The notes below the pieces were generated by a model. It was not told the DNA's origin. It was given only the letters and a program-made list of their open reading frames with translations, and ran no database searches. A DNA stretch of 64,000 bases from Streptacidiphilus sp. 4-A2 (GTDB lineage: Bacteria; Actinomycetota; Actinomycetes; Streptomycetales; Streptomycetaceae), in the NCBI GenBank assembly GCA_014284505.1, contig JAAFYY010000001.1, positions 8,419,845 to 8,483,844 of the forward strand. Direction: 5' to 3'. A program made the position numbers and the translations under genes. This document shows, piece by piece, positions 1 to 8,070 of this stretch (position 1 is its first letter; every line of letters begins with the position of its first letter).

Positions 1-227
1 CCCGACGCCGCGGTCACCGCCGCCAGTTCGGCGACCTCGGAGCCCTCGATCTCCTCGGCGATGGCTTCCTTGGACGGGAAGTGGAAGTAGAGCGCGCCCT
101 TGGTCACCCCGGCCCGGGCCAGGATCTCGGAGATGCTGGCGCCGGCGAAGCCGTGCTGGTCGAATACCTCGGCGGCCGCCTCGATGATCGTCTGACGGGT
201 CTTCTCAGCCCGCTCCTGTCGCACCAT
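1..227 (-). CDS. TetR-family gamma-butyrolactone receptor-like regulator (C-terminus outside window)
   Basis: The visible 75 residues begin MVRQERAEKTRQTIIEAAAE and contain a complete TetR helix-turn-helix, with SISEILARAGVTKGALYFHF at about residues 31-50. This wording is typical of the ArpA/ScbR autoregulator-receptor branch, which represses antibiotic and development genes until a gamma-butyrolactone binds. The ATG at 227 was chosen because GGAGGT lies 6 bases upstream. The ligand domain is cut off by the window edge, so ligand type is an inference from the N-terminus only. A downstream-type hairpin (486-519) insulates it from the hydrolase gene, so it probably has its own promoter in 228-480, where two ARE-like palindromes lie. 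Confidence 0.85.
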   Translation of the reverse strand, partial: MVRQERAEKTRQTIIEAAAEVFDQHGFAGASISEILARAGVTKGALYFHFPSKEAIAEEIEGSEVAELAAVTAAS

Positions 228-293
228 CGGGGACCTCCGTCTGCTCGCGCGTGCTGGGACCGAATGAACCTTAAGTCCATTGTGAACAAAGGG

Positions 294-400
294 AAACAGC
301 CGTACCTGTCTGTTTGTCGTAGGGCCGTTTTCATCTCCGCAGGCACAGCAACCGTCCCCCTGGTACTGAGCCTAGATGAAACAAACGCTTCGGTCTTGTT
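294..400. promoter_or_regulatory. Two ARE-like inverted repeats upstream of the receptor gene
   Basis: Positions 294-315 form an interrupted palindrome with AAACAG at one end and CTGTTT at the other. Positions 380-400 carry AACAA and TTGTT arms around an 11-base centre. Spacing and AT-rich outer arms resemble the autoregulatory elements bound by gamma-butyrolactone receptors, and the location upstream of such a receptor fits autoregulation. Inner positions match poorly, so this is suggestive only. The rest of 228-480 shows nothing else I can support. Confidence 0.35.
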
Positions 401-485
401 ATCTGTCCTGAACCTGACGATTTATGGCCCCGGATGATGGTGGTGACGCCGCACGGCGGCTCCCGGTTCCGCTGCGCGGACGACG

Positions 486-519
486 CCGGCCCCCACCGCG
501 CTGCTGCGGTGGGGGCCGG
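486..519 (-). terminator. Strong hairpin after the SGNH hydrolase gene
   Basis: A perfect 14-bp stem (arms 486-499 and 506-519) with a 6-base loop lies about 90 bases past the hydrolase stop codon. There is no clear U-run, as is usual for high-GC actinobacterial terminators. Confidence 0.7.
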
Positions 520-608
520 TATCGCCCTCAGTGGGCCGGGGCTCCGGGCCGGTCGGCGAAGGCGGATCCGGCGGGTGCCCGCCGGGGGAGACCGCCGCCG
601 CCGACCGG

Positions 609-1661
609 TCAGGGCTGGTCCGGCCCTGCGGGGATCGCGCCCAGTGCCCCGAAGGCGGCCGCGACCTGGCGCGCCTGGTTCTCCGAGCCCAGGACGTTCG
701 GGTGGACGAAGGTGCAGGCCTCGCCGGCGCCGGGGATGTCCTTGCAGATGCCGGCCGGCGGATCGGTCTGGTCGCCGTCGCCGGTCAGGTTGTCCTTGAT
801 GCCGTACATCCACTTCTGGTCGCCGCTGCGGCACACCCCGTGCTCGATGCTGGAGCCGTAGGTGTCCACATAGGTGGCGCCGTGCTCCTCGGCCTGCTGT
901 CTGAGCAGGCCGTTGAGATCCCGCTCCAGGCTGTCCAGCCAGGGCATGTCGCCCTTCGCGACGGTGCCCAGCTGGCTGAAGTTGCCCCAGGTGCAGCCGG
1001 TGCTGTCGGGGACGATGGCCGGGTAGCCGACGACGGCGACCCGGGCGTGGGGTGCCCGGGCCCGGATGCCGTCCATCATCTCGGTGAACTGGTAGTCGAG
1101 TTGGGCGAAGTGCTGGTCCAGCCAGGCACGGCCGTCGCCGGTGGTGTAGTAGTTGGTGCAGGGCTTGCCGAGGCCGAGGGTGGTCAGGCCGCGCGCCAGG
1201 CACTCGGTGACGATGTCCCCGAAGCCGAGGGTGTTGCCGCCGATGCCGACGCTGACCAGGTCGGTGTCCAGATGCAGGGCGTCCAGCTGCGGCGGCCGCT
1301 GCGGCCAGCCGCCGGGGGGCGGGGTGGTCGGCGGGCCGAGCAGCTTGTCCGAGGGCTGCGGCCCGAGGATGCCGTCCTGCACCTCGGCCGCGCCGCAGGT
1401 GACGTCGTCGAGTTCCAGGCCGAACCGCTCGGCGACCTGGCGCGGGTAGTCGTGATAGGAGCGACCGCAGCCGTCGCTCTCCTCCCACGGGCGGACGAAC
1501 ACATTGGCGCTGTAGGAGTCGCCCAGGGCAACGTAACTGACGGGATGTCTGATGTCCGACTGGGCGGACGCGGAGGCACCCAGGCCGGTGAGGGTGGCGG
1601 CGACGGCGGTGGCTGCCGCGAGCGACACCCGGACGGTCACGGGCAGGCGGAATCCTGGCAT
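609..1661 (-). CDS. Secreted SGNH/GDSL-family hydrolase (lipase/esterase)
   Basis: The protein has 350 residues. A basic N-terminus and an Ala-rich hydrophobic stretch ending near ASAS-AQ form a Sec signal peptide. The block I motif VALGDSYS carries the catalytic serine, VGIGGNTLGF matches the oxyanion Gly/Asn block III, and a late FVHPN supplies the expected histidine. Paired cysteines suggest disulphides, as in Streptomyces extracellular lipases. An ATG 11 codons upstream is possible, but the ATG at 1661 was chosen because GAAAGGG sits just before it and the signal peptide then has normal length. Exact substrate cannot be read from sequence. It is monocistronic, ending in the hairpin at 486-519. 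Confidence 0.88.
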   Translation of the reverse strand: MPGFRLPVTVRVSLAAATAVAATLTGLGASASAQSDIRHPVSYVALGDSYSANVFVRPWEESDGCGRSYHDYPRQVAERFGLELDDVTCGAAEVQDGILGPQPSDKLLGPPTTPPPGGWPQRPPQLDALHLDTDLVSVGIGGNTLGFGDIVTECLARGLTTLGLGKPCTNYYTTGDGRAWLDQHFAQLDYQFTEMMDGIRARAPHARVAVVGYPAIVPDSTGCTWGNFSQLGTVAKGDMPWLDSLERDLNGLLRQQAEEHGATYVDTYGSSIEHGVCRSGDQKWMYGIKDNLTGDGDQTDPPAGICKDIPGAGEACTFVHPNVLGSENQARQVAAAFGALGAIPAGPDQP

Positions 1662-1908
1662 GCGATTGCCCTTTCGTGTAGGAACTACCGTCACTCAAAG
1701 TATTCAGACGACTGCGTTGGGTCAATGGATTCTGATGGTCCATCACCCCAAGGAGTGATTGGGTGTGTGTGCGAAGTGCGGATCGGGCCGGGGAGTTGGC
1801 GTGGGCCGGGCGGCGCGCGGCCGGAAGATCCGCGCGTGGCCCGTTGTTCCAGCAGGCAGGACCATGGGCAGCACCGGACCATGGGCAGCACTGTGTGAGG
1901 AGACCGCC

Positions 1909-2217
1909 GTGACCGTTGTCGTGACTGCGACCGTCCACCCCGCCGAGGGGCGGCTGGAGGAGGTGCTGGAGATCTTCTCCCGGCACGTGGAGGCAGTGCA
2001 CCAGGAGCCGGGGTGCGAGCTCTACGCCCTGCACGCCCAGGGCGCGGACCTGGTGGTGATCGAGAAGTGGAGCGATCCGGAACTGCTCCGCGCGCACAGC
2101 GGGGGCGCCGCGCTCGCCGCGCTGAACCAGGAGCTGGACGGACTGCTGGCGGCCCCGGCCGAGGTCCTGCTGCTGAACCCGCGCCCGGCCGGGGACCCGG
2201 CGAAGGGCGCGCTGTAG
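1909..2217 (+). CDS. Antibiotic biosynthesis monooxygenase (ABM) domain protein
   Basis: This 102-residue protein is a single ABM-type ferredoxin-like fold: an initial beta strand (VVVTATVHP), an EGRLEEVLEI helix, the GCELYALH strand, VVIEKWSDPE and a LLAAPAEVLLL end. Such small dimeric proteins act as cofactor-free oxygenases or haem-degrading enzymes, and many are of unknown substrate. The open frame extends upstream, but GTG at 1909 has GAGGAG at 1897-1902 at ideal spacing. Upstream at 1860-1892 is an 18-base-period direct repeat. A short GCCGCC/GGCGGC hairpin follows at about 2225-2241, between it and the convergent LysR gene. Confidence 0.8.
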   Translation: MTVVVTATVHPAEGRLEEVLEIFSRHVEAVHQEPGCELYALHAQGADLVVIEKWSDPELLRAHSGGAALAALNQELDGLLAAPAEVLLLNPRPAGDPAKGAL

Positions 2218-2247
2218 CCCGCCGTGCCGCCGCTGCGGCGGCGCGCG

Positions 2248-3162
2248 CTACCGGTCCGCCGCGGTCATCGCCCGCACCGCGTCGGCGACCACGGCGCGCA
2301 GCCAGCGGTGCCCCGGATCGCTGTCCAGCCGCAGATGCCAGGCCATGCCCAGGGCGACCGTGGGCAGCGCCAGCGGGATCTCCAGCAGCTCCAGCGGCAT
2401 GACCCGGGCGGCGTGCCGGGCGTACTCGCCCGGCAGCAGCGCGAGCACCTCGGACTCCAGGGCCAGGAAGCAGGCGGCGCTGTGGGTCGGCACGGTCGCC
2501 AGCACCTGACGGCTGAGGCCGAGTTCGGCGAGGCACTCGTCGACCACCGTGCGGCTGCGGCCCTTCCGGGAGACCGTGACATGCGGGACCGAGGTGAACT
2601 CGGCGAGCGTCAGGGGTCCGCCGTCCCGGGCGCGTCCGGAGCCGGCCCGGACCGCGGCGACATGCCGGTGTTCGTACAGGAACTCGGAGCGCACGTCCGG
2701 CGGCAGCTCCGGCAGCGACCCGATGTCCAGATCCACCCGGTCCCGCAGGTCCGCCGGATCCTCCTCGCCCTCGGGCAGGATGCGCAGCCGCACCCCCGGC
2801 GCCTCACGGGCCACGCGCGCGGTCACCGCCGCGCCCAGTACCACCGTCACCGCGTCATTGGTGCGGAGCACGAACTCCCGCTCCAGGCCCGCGATGTCGA
2901 CCGGGGCCGGTGGCTGGAGCGCGGCCAGCGCGCCCGCCAGCGCGGCCTCCACCCGGGGCTGGAGCTCCCGCGCGCGCGGGGTGAGCGCCAGCCCCCGCCC
3001 GGCCGGAACCAGCAGCGGATCGCCGACCACCCGGCGCAGCCGCCCCAGCGTCCGGCTCATCGCCGACGCGGAGACATTCAGTTCGGCGGCGGCGCCGGTG
3101 ACACTGCCCTCGCGCAGCAGGGCGTCCAGGGCGGGCAGCAGGTTCATGTCCGGGAGTTGCAT
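2248..3162 (-). CDS. LysR-family transcriptional regulator
   Basis: The 304-residue protein has an N-terminal winged helix (LLREGSVTGAAAELNVSASA at about residues 13-32, followed by MSRTLGRLR) and a C-terminal substrate-binding domain. It is divergent from a DHA2-type exporter gene with a palindrome between them, so it probably controls that exporter. The open frame runs further upstream, but the homologous region starts at MQLPDMNLL. ATG 3162 was preferred over ATG 3147, and neither has a convincing ribosome site. Confidence 0.85.
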   Translation of the reverse strand: MQLPDMNLLPALDALLREGSVTGAAAELNVSASAMSRTLGRLRRVVGDPLLVPAGRGLALTPRARELQPRVEAALAGALAALQPPAPVDIAGLEREFVLRTNDAVTVVLGAAVTARVAREAPGVRLRILPEGEEDPADLRDRVDLDIGSLPELPPDVRSEFLYEHRHVAAVRAGSGRARDGGPLTLAEFTSVPHVTVSRKGRSRTVVDECLAELGLSRQVLATVPTHSAACFLALESEVLALLPGEYARHAARVMPLELLEIPLALPTVALGMAWHLRLDSDPGHRWLRAVVADAVRAMTAADR

Positions 3163-3179
3163 GGGGCGCAATGCTAGCT

Positions 3180-3202
3180 TGACAACAAGGAACTTGTAGT
3201 CA
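3180..3202. promoter_or_regulatory. LysR-type operator palindrome
   Basis: TGACaACAAG and CTTGTaGTCA flank a GAA centre, giving a 23-base inverted repeat with a single mismatched pair. It lies in the short interval between the divergent LysR gene and the exporter gene, the usual place for a LysR autoregulatory and activation site. Confidence 0.6.
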
Positions 3203-3267
3203 GCAGTGGGCGCCGACAGCATGAGTGTCGTACTCGACCGAGTCCGCGCCTCAGCTGGGAGTGCCCC

Positions 3268-4673
3268 ATGATCGACACCCGCCACCGCAACTCCGCCTTC
3301 CTCATCGCGGGATGCTTCTTCATGGAGATGCTGGACGGCACCATCGTCTCCACCGCCGCCCGCGGATCGGCGCCTCGCTGCACACACCGGCTGCCTCGGT
3401 CGGGCTGGTGATCACCGCCTATCTGCTCACCGTCGCCACCCTGATCCCGCTCAGCGGCTGGCTCGCCGCCCGCTTCGGCGCCCGGCGGATCCTGCTCGGC
3501 GCCGTCGTGGCCTTCACCCTCGCCTCGCTCGCCTGCGCGAGCAGCCGGAGCCTGGGCGAACTGGTCGCCATGCGGGTGCTCCAGGGCGTCGGCGGCGCGA
3601 TGATGGTCCCGTCGGACGCATGGTCGTGCTGGGCGGGCCGAGAAACCCGACATACCCCGGCTGATGGGCTACATCGTCTGGCCCGGGCTGCTCGCGCCGG
3701 TCGTGGCGCCACTGCTCGGCGGCCTGATCATCACCTACGCCGACTGGCACTGGCTGTTCCTGATCAACCTCCCGCTCGGCCTCGCCGCGTTCGCCGCCGG
3801 CTGGCGGCTGGTCCCCGGCGGGGCGCAGCAGAGCCCGCCGCCGCTGGACTGGCTGGGCGTGCTGCTCAGCTGCGCCGGGCTGGCCGGGCTCACCTGGGCC
3901 GCCCACCTGTGCTCCGAGAGCGGCGCCCCGTGGGCGGCCGCCGCAGTGCTGGCGGCGCTGTCGCTGCTCGCCCTGGCCGCCGCCGCCCGGCACCTGCTGC
4001 GCACCGCGCACCCGCTGGTGAACCTGCGGATCCTGGCCAACCCGGGGCTGCGTGCCTCGGTCGTCGGCGGCTCGCTGTTCGCGATCGTGGTCAACGCCAT
4101 CCCGTTCCTGCTGCCGCTGCTGTTCCAGGAGGTTTTCGGCTGGAGCCCGGTGAAGTCCGGCGCGGTGGTGCTCTTCGTGTTCGTCGGCAACATCGGGATC
4201 AAGCCCGCCACCACCGGCCTGCTCAACCGCCACGGGCTGCGGGTGCTGCTGCTGCGGGGGCTGTGCCTGGCCGCGACCACGGCCGGGTTCGCCTTCCTGG
4301 GCCCGTCCACCCCGCTGCCGGTGATCGCCGCGCTGGCCGTGGTCAGCGGCGCCGCCCCGCTCGGTCGGCCTCACCGGCTACTCGGTGCTGACCCTCAGCG
4401 AGATGCCGCCCGAGCTGATGGCCGACGCCAACACCCTGTCGTCGACCAGCTCGCAGACCGCCGCCGGGCTCGGCATCGCGGTCGCCACCGTGGCGCTGCG
4501 GCTCGGCGGCGCGGTCGGCGGCAACCCGGGCACCGGCTACGCCATCGCCTTCGGCATGCTCGGACTGATCCCGCTGGCCGCCGCGCGGACGCGGCCCGGC
4601 TGCACCCGGCGACCGGCGACGCGGTACGCCGCCCGGCGGCGCGCCGGGCCGTCCGGTCACCGCCCGGCGCTGA
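3268..4673 (+). CDS. DHA2-type MFS multidrug exporter (frame broken by indels)
   Basis: Reading across several frames gives one continuous 14-helix EmrB/QacA-type exporter. The start is IDTRHRNSAFLIAGCFFMEM, motif A appears as GWLAARFGARR, and helices continue through LFLINLPLGLAAFAAGWRL, with a conserved TLSEMPPELMADANTLSS near the end. Single-base losses occur near 3358 (a CCCC run read as CCC), 3612 and 3633, and another shift near 4365. GGGAG precedes the ATG at 3268. The 3' end is uncertain because the last frame runs into the next gene. The TGA at 4671-4673 is a candidate stop in another frame. Since core genes in the window are damaged in the same way, I treat it as an intact gene with sequencing errors. 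Confidence 0.75.
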
Positions 4674-4759
4674 CCGGCACCGCCCGGCACCGCCCGCGGA
4701 GGGCGGCGCGGGGCGGCCCGCCCACCGGGGCCCGGGGCCGGGTCGGGCATGCTGGGCCG

Positions 4760-5677
4760 GTGGAACTGCGTCAGCTTCGCTACTTCGTCACCGTCGCCGA
4801 CACCCTGCACTTCGGCCGGGCCGCGGAACTGCTGCACATCGTGCAGCCGGCCGTCAGCCAGCAGATCCGCCGACTGGAGCGGGAACTGGGGACCGAGCTG
4901 TTCGACCGGTCGCCGCGCCATGTCCGGCTCACCGGGGCCGGGGAGCTCTTCCTGCCTGCCGCCCGCTCGGTGCTGGCGGCCGAGGAGCACGCCCGCTCGG
5001 TGATCGGCGAGCTGCTGCACCCCCGGCAGCGGACCCTGCGGCTCGGCACCAGCAGCGGGCTGGGCGACCATCTGGACCGGGTGCTGGACCAGTTGGCCCG
5101 CCGGGCCCCGGAGGCCGTGGTGGAACTGGTCTCCGCGCCGGTCCAGGAGCGGCTGCGGCAGGTCGCCGAGGGACGGCTGGACGCCGCGCTGGTGCGCGGC
5201 CGGCTGGAGGGCGAGGACGACCGGGGTCCGGACGGCCTGCGCGGCATCCCGGTCTGGCGGGATCCGCTGGTGGCGGCGCTCCCGGCCCGGCACCCGCTGG
5301 CGGCCGGGCCCGAGGTCGACCTGGCCGGCCTGGCCGGGCTGCGGCTGGCGCTGACCCCGCGCCGCAACCATCCGGCGCTGGTCGACCTGGTCGTCGGCGC
5401 CTGCGCGGCGGCCGGGTTCGAGCCGCTGCCGGGCCACGGCGCCGGCACCCTCCAGGACACGCTGGCCGCGATCGGCGCCGGTCAGCCGCTGTGGACGGTC
5501 GTCTACGCGGCCCACGCCCGGCAGCTGCGCAACGAGCGGGTGGCCTTCCGCCCCTTCTCCGGCGATTCGCTGGCGCTGACCACCTCCCTGGTGGTCGGCG
5601 CATCGGCTCCGCCCTCGCGGTTCGAGCTGCTGCTCGCCGCCTGCACCGCTCCTGCCAGTGACGATAACGATCGATGA
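4760..5677 (+). CDS. LysR-family transcriptional regulator
   Basis: The 305-residue protein opens with VELRQLRYFVTVADTLHFGR and contains AAELLHIVQPAVSQQIRRLE, a canonical LysR winged helix, then a periplasmic-binding-like effector domain. GTG at 4760 is the conserved start. The open frame upstream belongs to the preceding exporter. It follows the exporter on the same strand and precedes a tautomerase gene, so it may regulate either. Direct repeats at 5739-5782 lie between it and the tautomerase. Confidence 0.88.
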   Translation: MELRQLRYFVTVADTLHFGRAAELLHIVQPAVSQQIRRLERELGTELFDRSPRHVRLTGAGELFLPAARSVLAAEEHARSVIGELLHPRQRTLRLGTSSGLGDHLDRVLDQLARRAPEAVVELVSAPVQERLRQVAEGRLDAALVRGRLEGEDDRGPDGLRGIPVWRDPLVAALPARHPLAAGPEVDLAGLAGLRLALTPRRNHPALVDLVVGACAAAGFEPLPGHGAGTLQDTLAAIGAGQPLWTVVYAAHARQLRNERVAFRPFSGDSLALTTSLVVGASAPPSRFELLLAACTAPASDDNDR

Positions 5678-5738
5678 TGGCTGCGAGTCCGGACTGCTCC
5701 TTGGCCGGGCATCCGGAAGGCGATGGACTGGGGTCACG

Positions 5739-5782
5739 CCGGTCGACCGACCGGCAGGGATCACTTCCGGTCGACCGTCCGG
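5739..5782. repeat. Two 16-bp near-palindromic direct repeats upstream of the tautomerase gene
   Basis: CCGGTCGACCGACCGG (5739-5754) and CCGGTCGACCGTCCGG (5767-5782) differ at one base and are 28 bases apart, close to the tautomerase start at 5830. They are each nearly self-complementary, which suggests paired operators for a dimeric regulator. Confidence 0.6.
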
Positions 5783-5829
5783 GGTGAACGCACCCGGGGC
5801 CGACCCGGGACGGATCCAGGGAGACTGCC

Positions 5830-6012
5830 ATGCCCATCGTCACCGTTCAGCAGGGCCCCCGCGACATCGAGCTCAAGCGGGACCTGGTGCGCCGGATCAC
5901 CGACGCCTTCGTGGACGCCTACAAGATCCCCGCCGAGACCGTCCAGGTGTGGATCCAGGAGACCCCGGCGGACAGCTGGGGTGCCGCCGGAAAGCTCACC
6001 GCGGACCGCTGA
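5830..6012 (+). CDS. 4-oxalocrotonate tautomerase-family enzyme
   Basis: The protein has exactly 60 residues, typical of the small tautomerase superfamily. Pro at position 2 (MPIVTVQQGPR) becomes the catalytic N-terminal proline after Met removal. The helix IELKRDLVRRITDAFVDAYK and the VQVWIQE strand follow the family pattern. AGGGAGA precedes the ATG. Members interconvert keto and enol forms of 2-oxo acids, often in aromatic catabolism. No catabolic operon is visible here, so the substrate is unknown. Confidence 0.88.
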   Translation: MPIVTVQQGPRDIELKRDLVRRITDAFVDAYKIPAETVQVWIQETPADSWGAAGKLTADR

Positions 6013-6095
6013 AGGCCGCGGTCGCGCTGCGAGCGGCCCGGAAGTCGCCTAGCGTCGGAAGCCGGACGGGGGACTGACCGAGGAAGGGCGCTGCC

Positions 6096-6197
6096 ATGAG
6101 GGCGTTGGAGACTATCGGCTTCACGCTGGGCGTGATCGCCTTCGTGGTGGCCCTGTTCCTGTTCATGATCGGCGGCCCGCACTACCGCAGGAGGTAG
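6096..6197 (+). CDS. 33-residue single-pass membrane peptide, unknown function
   Basis: An ATG preceded by GAGGAAGG opens a 34-codon frame encoding a short basic/polar start, then one hydrophobic helix (FTLGVIAFVVALFLFMIGG) and a basic tail PHYRRR, consistent with an N-out/C-in orientation. A strong hairpin follows at 6233-6266. No family is recognised. Support comes from the ribosome site, helix and terminator rather than homology. Confidence 0.55.
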   Translation: MRALETIGFTLGVIAFVVALFLFMIGGPHYRRR

Positions 6198-6232
6198 CCG
6201 GCCGGGGCGCCCGGCGGCGCGGGCGGAAGCAG

Positions 6233-6266
6233 CGGCGCCCCGCACCCTCAGGGGTGCGGGGCGCCG
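6233..6266. terminator. Bidirectional terminator hairpin
   Basis: A perfect 15-bp stem (6233-6247 with 6252-6266) and 4-base loop lies between the small membrane peptide and the convergent cold-shock gene. Its core, GGCGCCCCGCACC, is the same as that of the hairpin after the third cold-shock gene (8438-8472). Confidence 0.8.
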
Positions 6267-6289
6267 GCTTCAGCAGCTGAGAGGATGTC

Positions 6290-6493
6290 TCAGATGATGG
6301 TGATGTTCTCGGCCTGCGGGCCCTTCTGGCCCTGGGTCACCTCGAACTCCACCTTCTGGCCCTCGACGAGCTCGCGGAAGCCCTGGGCGTTGATGTTGGA
6401 GTAGTGGGCGAAGACGTCAGCGCCGCCGCCGTCCTGCTCGATGAAGCCGAAACCCTTTTCGGCGTTGAACCACTTCACGGTACCGGTGGCCAT
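6290..6493 (-). CDS. Cold-shock protein, copy 1
   Basis: The 67-residue product is a complete cold-shock domain. RNP1 is KGFGFIEQ and RNP2 is DVFAHYSNI, so it should bind single-stranded RNA and DNA as a chaperone or antiterminator. AAGGAGA precedes the ATG. It is one of three closely similar copies within 2 kb and diverges from copy 2. Its leader carries the shared element at 6599-6641. Confidence 0.95.
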   Translation of the reverse strand: MATGTVKWFNAEKGFGFIEQDGGGADVFAHYSNINAQGFRELVEGQKVEFEVTQGQKGPQAENITII

Positions 6494-6598
6494 AATGGTC
6501 TCCTTCTGTCAGGGGCTGGTGCCAGTGCCCGCCCTGTGCGGACCCTGTGTCGCCGGGATGATCACCCTGGTCATGAAGAGACCTGCAAAAGCACGAAC

Positions 6599-6641
6599 GC
6601 CCGTGATCGCGATCACGGGCGGCCAAACTTAGGGAACCACG
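6599..6641 (-). promoter_or_regulatory. Shared cold-shock leader element, copy 1
   Basis: Read on the minus strand, it contains CGTGGTTCCC (6641-6632), then A-GTTTG, then a perfect 22-base palindrome at 6620-6599 built on CCCGTGATC/GATCACGGG. The hairpin edge is about 105 bases from the start codon, nearly the same distance as in the other two copies. It could be a transcription-factor site or a 5'-UTR structure. Confidence 0.6.
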
Positions 6642-6867
6642 CACTGCAACTGATCACAAGAATACAGGGCCTGCCCTGGGGTGCGTCAACAGGTTCCAGG
6701 GCCTCGGTGACCCCTGCCGGACCCTCCCCGGCGGCGCCCCGGACGGCCCTGGACCGACCCCGCCGGAGGGCGCCCGGTCGGCCCCGGGCCCACGCCGCTG
6801 ACCTGGGATTTCTCTTCCCATATGGTGGCCGGGATGCGTATCGTGTACGGTTTTGCCCAGTAGTAGT
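6642..6867. other. Interval between divergent cold-shock genes, no gene seen
   Basis: The whole 6494-7012 interval (519 bases) holds no credible gene. Besides the two leader elements, this central part should hold the two divergent promoters. I could not assign -10/-35 hexamers with confidence. Confidence 0.4.
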
Positions 6868-6910
6868 CGTGGTTCCCGACGTTTGCACGCCCGTGATCCC
6901 GATCGCGGGC
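6868..6910 (+). promoter_or_regulatory. Shared cold-shock leader element, copy 2
   Basis: CGTGGTTCCC at 6868-6877, GTTTG, then a hairpin at 6889-6910 (GCCCGTGATC... GCGGGC) followed by ATTTTT. It aligns with the copy-1 element over about 45 bases and ends 102 bases before the start of cold-shock copy 2. Confidence 0.6.
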
Positions 6911-7012
6911 ATTTTTCGTGTCTGCGGTCTTATGGACGATGTGCGCTGCAGATCCGGTTCAAGGGATCCGCATGGTGCTGGTCCCCCACGACTGCAGAGA
7001 AGAGCGAGAGAC

Positions 7013-7219
7013 ATGGCCACCGGAACCGTCAAGTGGTTCAACGCCGAAAAGGGCTTCGGCTTCATCGAGCAGGACGGCGGCGGCGCTGACGTCTTCGCCC
7101 ACTACTCCAACATCAACTCCCAGGGCTTCCGCGAGCTCCAGGAAGGCCAGAAGGTCGAGTTCGACGTCACCCAGGGCCAGAAGGGCCCGCAGGCGGAGAA
7201 CATCACCATCCGCGGCTGA
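7013..7219 (+). CDS. Cold-shock protein, copy 2
   Basis: The 68-residue cold-shock domain has RNP1 KGFGFIEQ and RNP2 DVFAHYSNI. It differs from copies 1 and 3 mainly in the segment SQGFRELQEGQKVEFDV and in its last residues. A long in-frame extension upstream was rejected because the conserved start is MATGTVKWF at 7013, with a GAGAG-type site before it. A hairpin follows at 7263-7297. Confidence 0.95.
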   Translation: MATGTVKWFNAEKGFGFIEQDGGGADVFAHYSNINSQGFRELQEGQKVEFDVTQGQKGPQAENITIRG

Positions 7220-7262
7220 GCACCACCCTCCGAGGCCCCGCGGCGACGCCCGGCCCGGACCG

Positions 7263-7297
7263 AGCGCCCCGTGCCGGTATCCCCGGCCGGGGGCGCT
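7263..7297 (+). terminator. Hairpin after cold-shock copy 2
   Basis: AGCGCCCC (7263-7270) pairs with GGGGCGCT (7290-7297) around an inner CCGG/CCGG stem, about 45 bases past the stop. Confidence 0.55.
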
Positions 7298-7412
7298 TCG
7301 GCGTTCCCGGGGGAGCCGCCGCGGATGCGGGCCCGGCCGGGGCGTGTTTGGGTGGGGGCGGAGCGAACGGGGGCCGGGGGGGGGGACCCGGGGGTCGTGT
7401 GAGGAGACCGTT

Positions 7413-7622
7413 GTGGACGGCAGCCCGTACGCCTTGAGGATCCGCCCTTCCGGCAGTTCGCTGGTGCACATCGCCCAGCGGCACGGCACCGGCGCCCGGA
7501 CGCCCTGCGGCTTCACGCCGGGGGCCGGGTACTACACCGTGGTCGCGGCGGCGCCGGTCACCTGCCCGCAGTGCCTCGACCACGTGGACGCCGACCCGTC
7601 CGGCCCGCCCGACCGCCGCTAG
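7413..7622 (+). CDS. Small Cys/His protein, possible zinc ribbon, unknown function
   Basis: GTG at 7413 with GAGGAGA five bases upstream opens a 69-residue frame. The C-terminal half has a cysteine in TPCGF and then TCPQCLDHV, a C...CxxCxxH arrangement that could bind zinc. Similar short orphan proteins are common in Streptomyces, but I do not recognise a named family. It stands alone between hairpins. Confidence 0.55.
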   Translation: MDGSPYALRIRPSGSSLVHIAQRHGTGARTPCGFTPGAGYYTVVAAAPVTCPQCLDHVDADPSGPPDRR

Positions 7623-7721
7623 CCCCGGCCTGCCCGCCGGTCCGTGCCGCCGCCCCGCCCCGGTGCCGGCCCGGCCGCGGGGGCTCCGTGACCACCGGCT
7701 TCCGGTCGCGTTGAGCAGGCT

Positions 7722-7975
7722 ATGAACCAGAACGGTGCCCTGATCGAAGACATGGCGGGCGAATTGCTCGCGGAGCTCCCGGAGGAGGGCTGGGGGCGGC
7801 CCGCACCCTGCTGCGCACGATCCACGACGCCCCCTACGCCTGGCCGCAGGCCTCCGGCGGGGCCTGCGCCGGCGAATCGCACGATGTCCGGGAGGCACAT
7901 TTCGCCTGTTGCTGGATGCGCTACGCACTCCGGGACGAGGCGGTGCAGATTCTGGACGTCGGCTGGCTGGGATGA
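7722..7975 (+). CDS. Hypothetical protein of about 84 residues (one frameshift)
   Basis: The frame starts MNQNGALIEDMAGELLAELP and, after restoring one G in the G run near 7797, continues TLLRTIHDAPYAWPQASGG, HFACCWMRYAL and QILDVGWLG to a TGA at 7973-7975. The restored length is 84 residues, mostly helical and acidic, with a Cys pair. Without the correction it would stop making sense after residue 25. No family is recognised. Confidence 0.5.
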
Positions 7976-8070
7976 GCTGCTGTTCGGTCATCTTGGCGTT
8001 TTGTCGATTCTTTTGCGCCAACACCTAGTAGCCGTACGAACGCAGATCCGATAACTTTCCTGCCAGCAGT

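Noticed and set aside
331..2097. Long minus-strand frame covering the SGNH hydrolase region
   Set aside because: Arg/Pro/Gly-rich shadow of the hydrolase gene in another frame.
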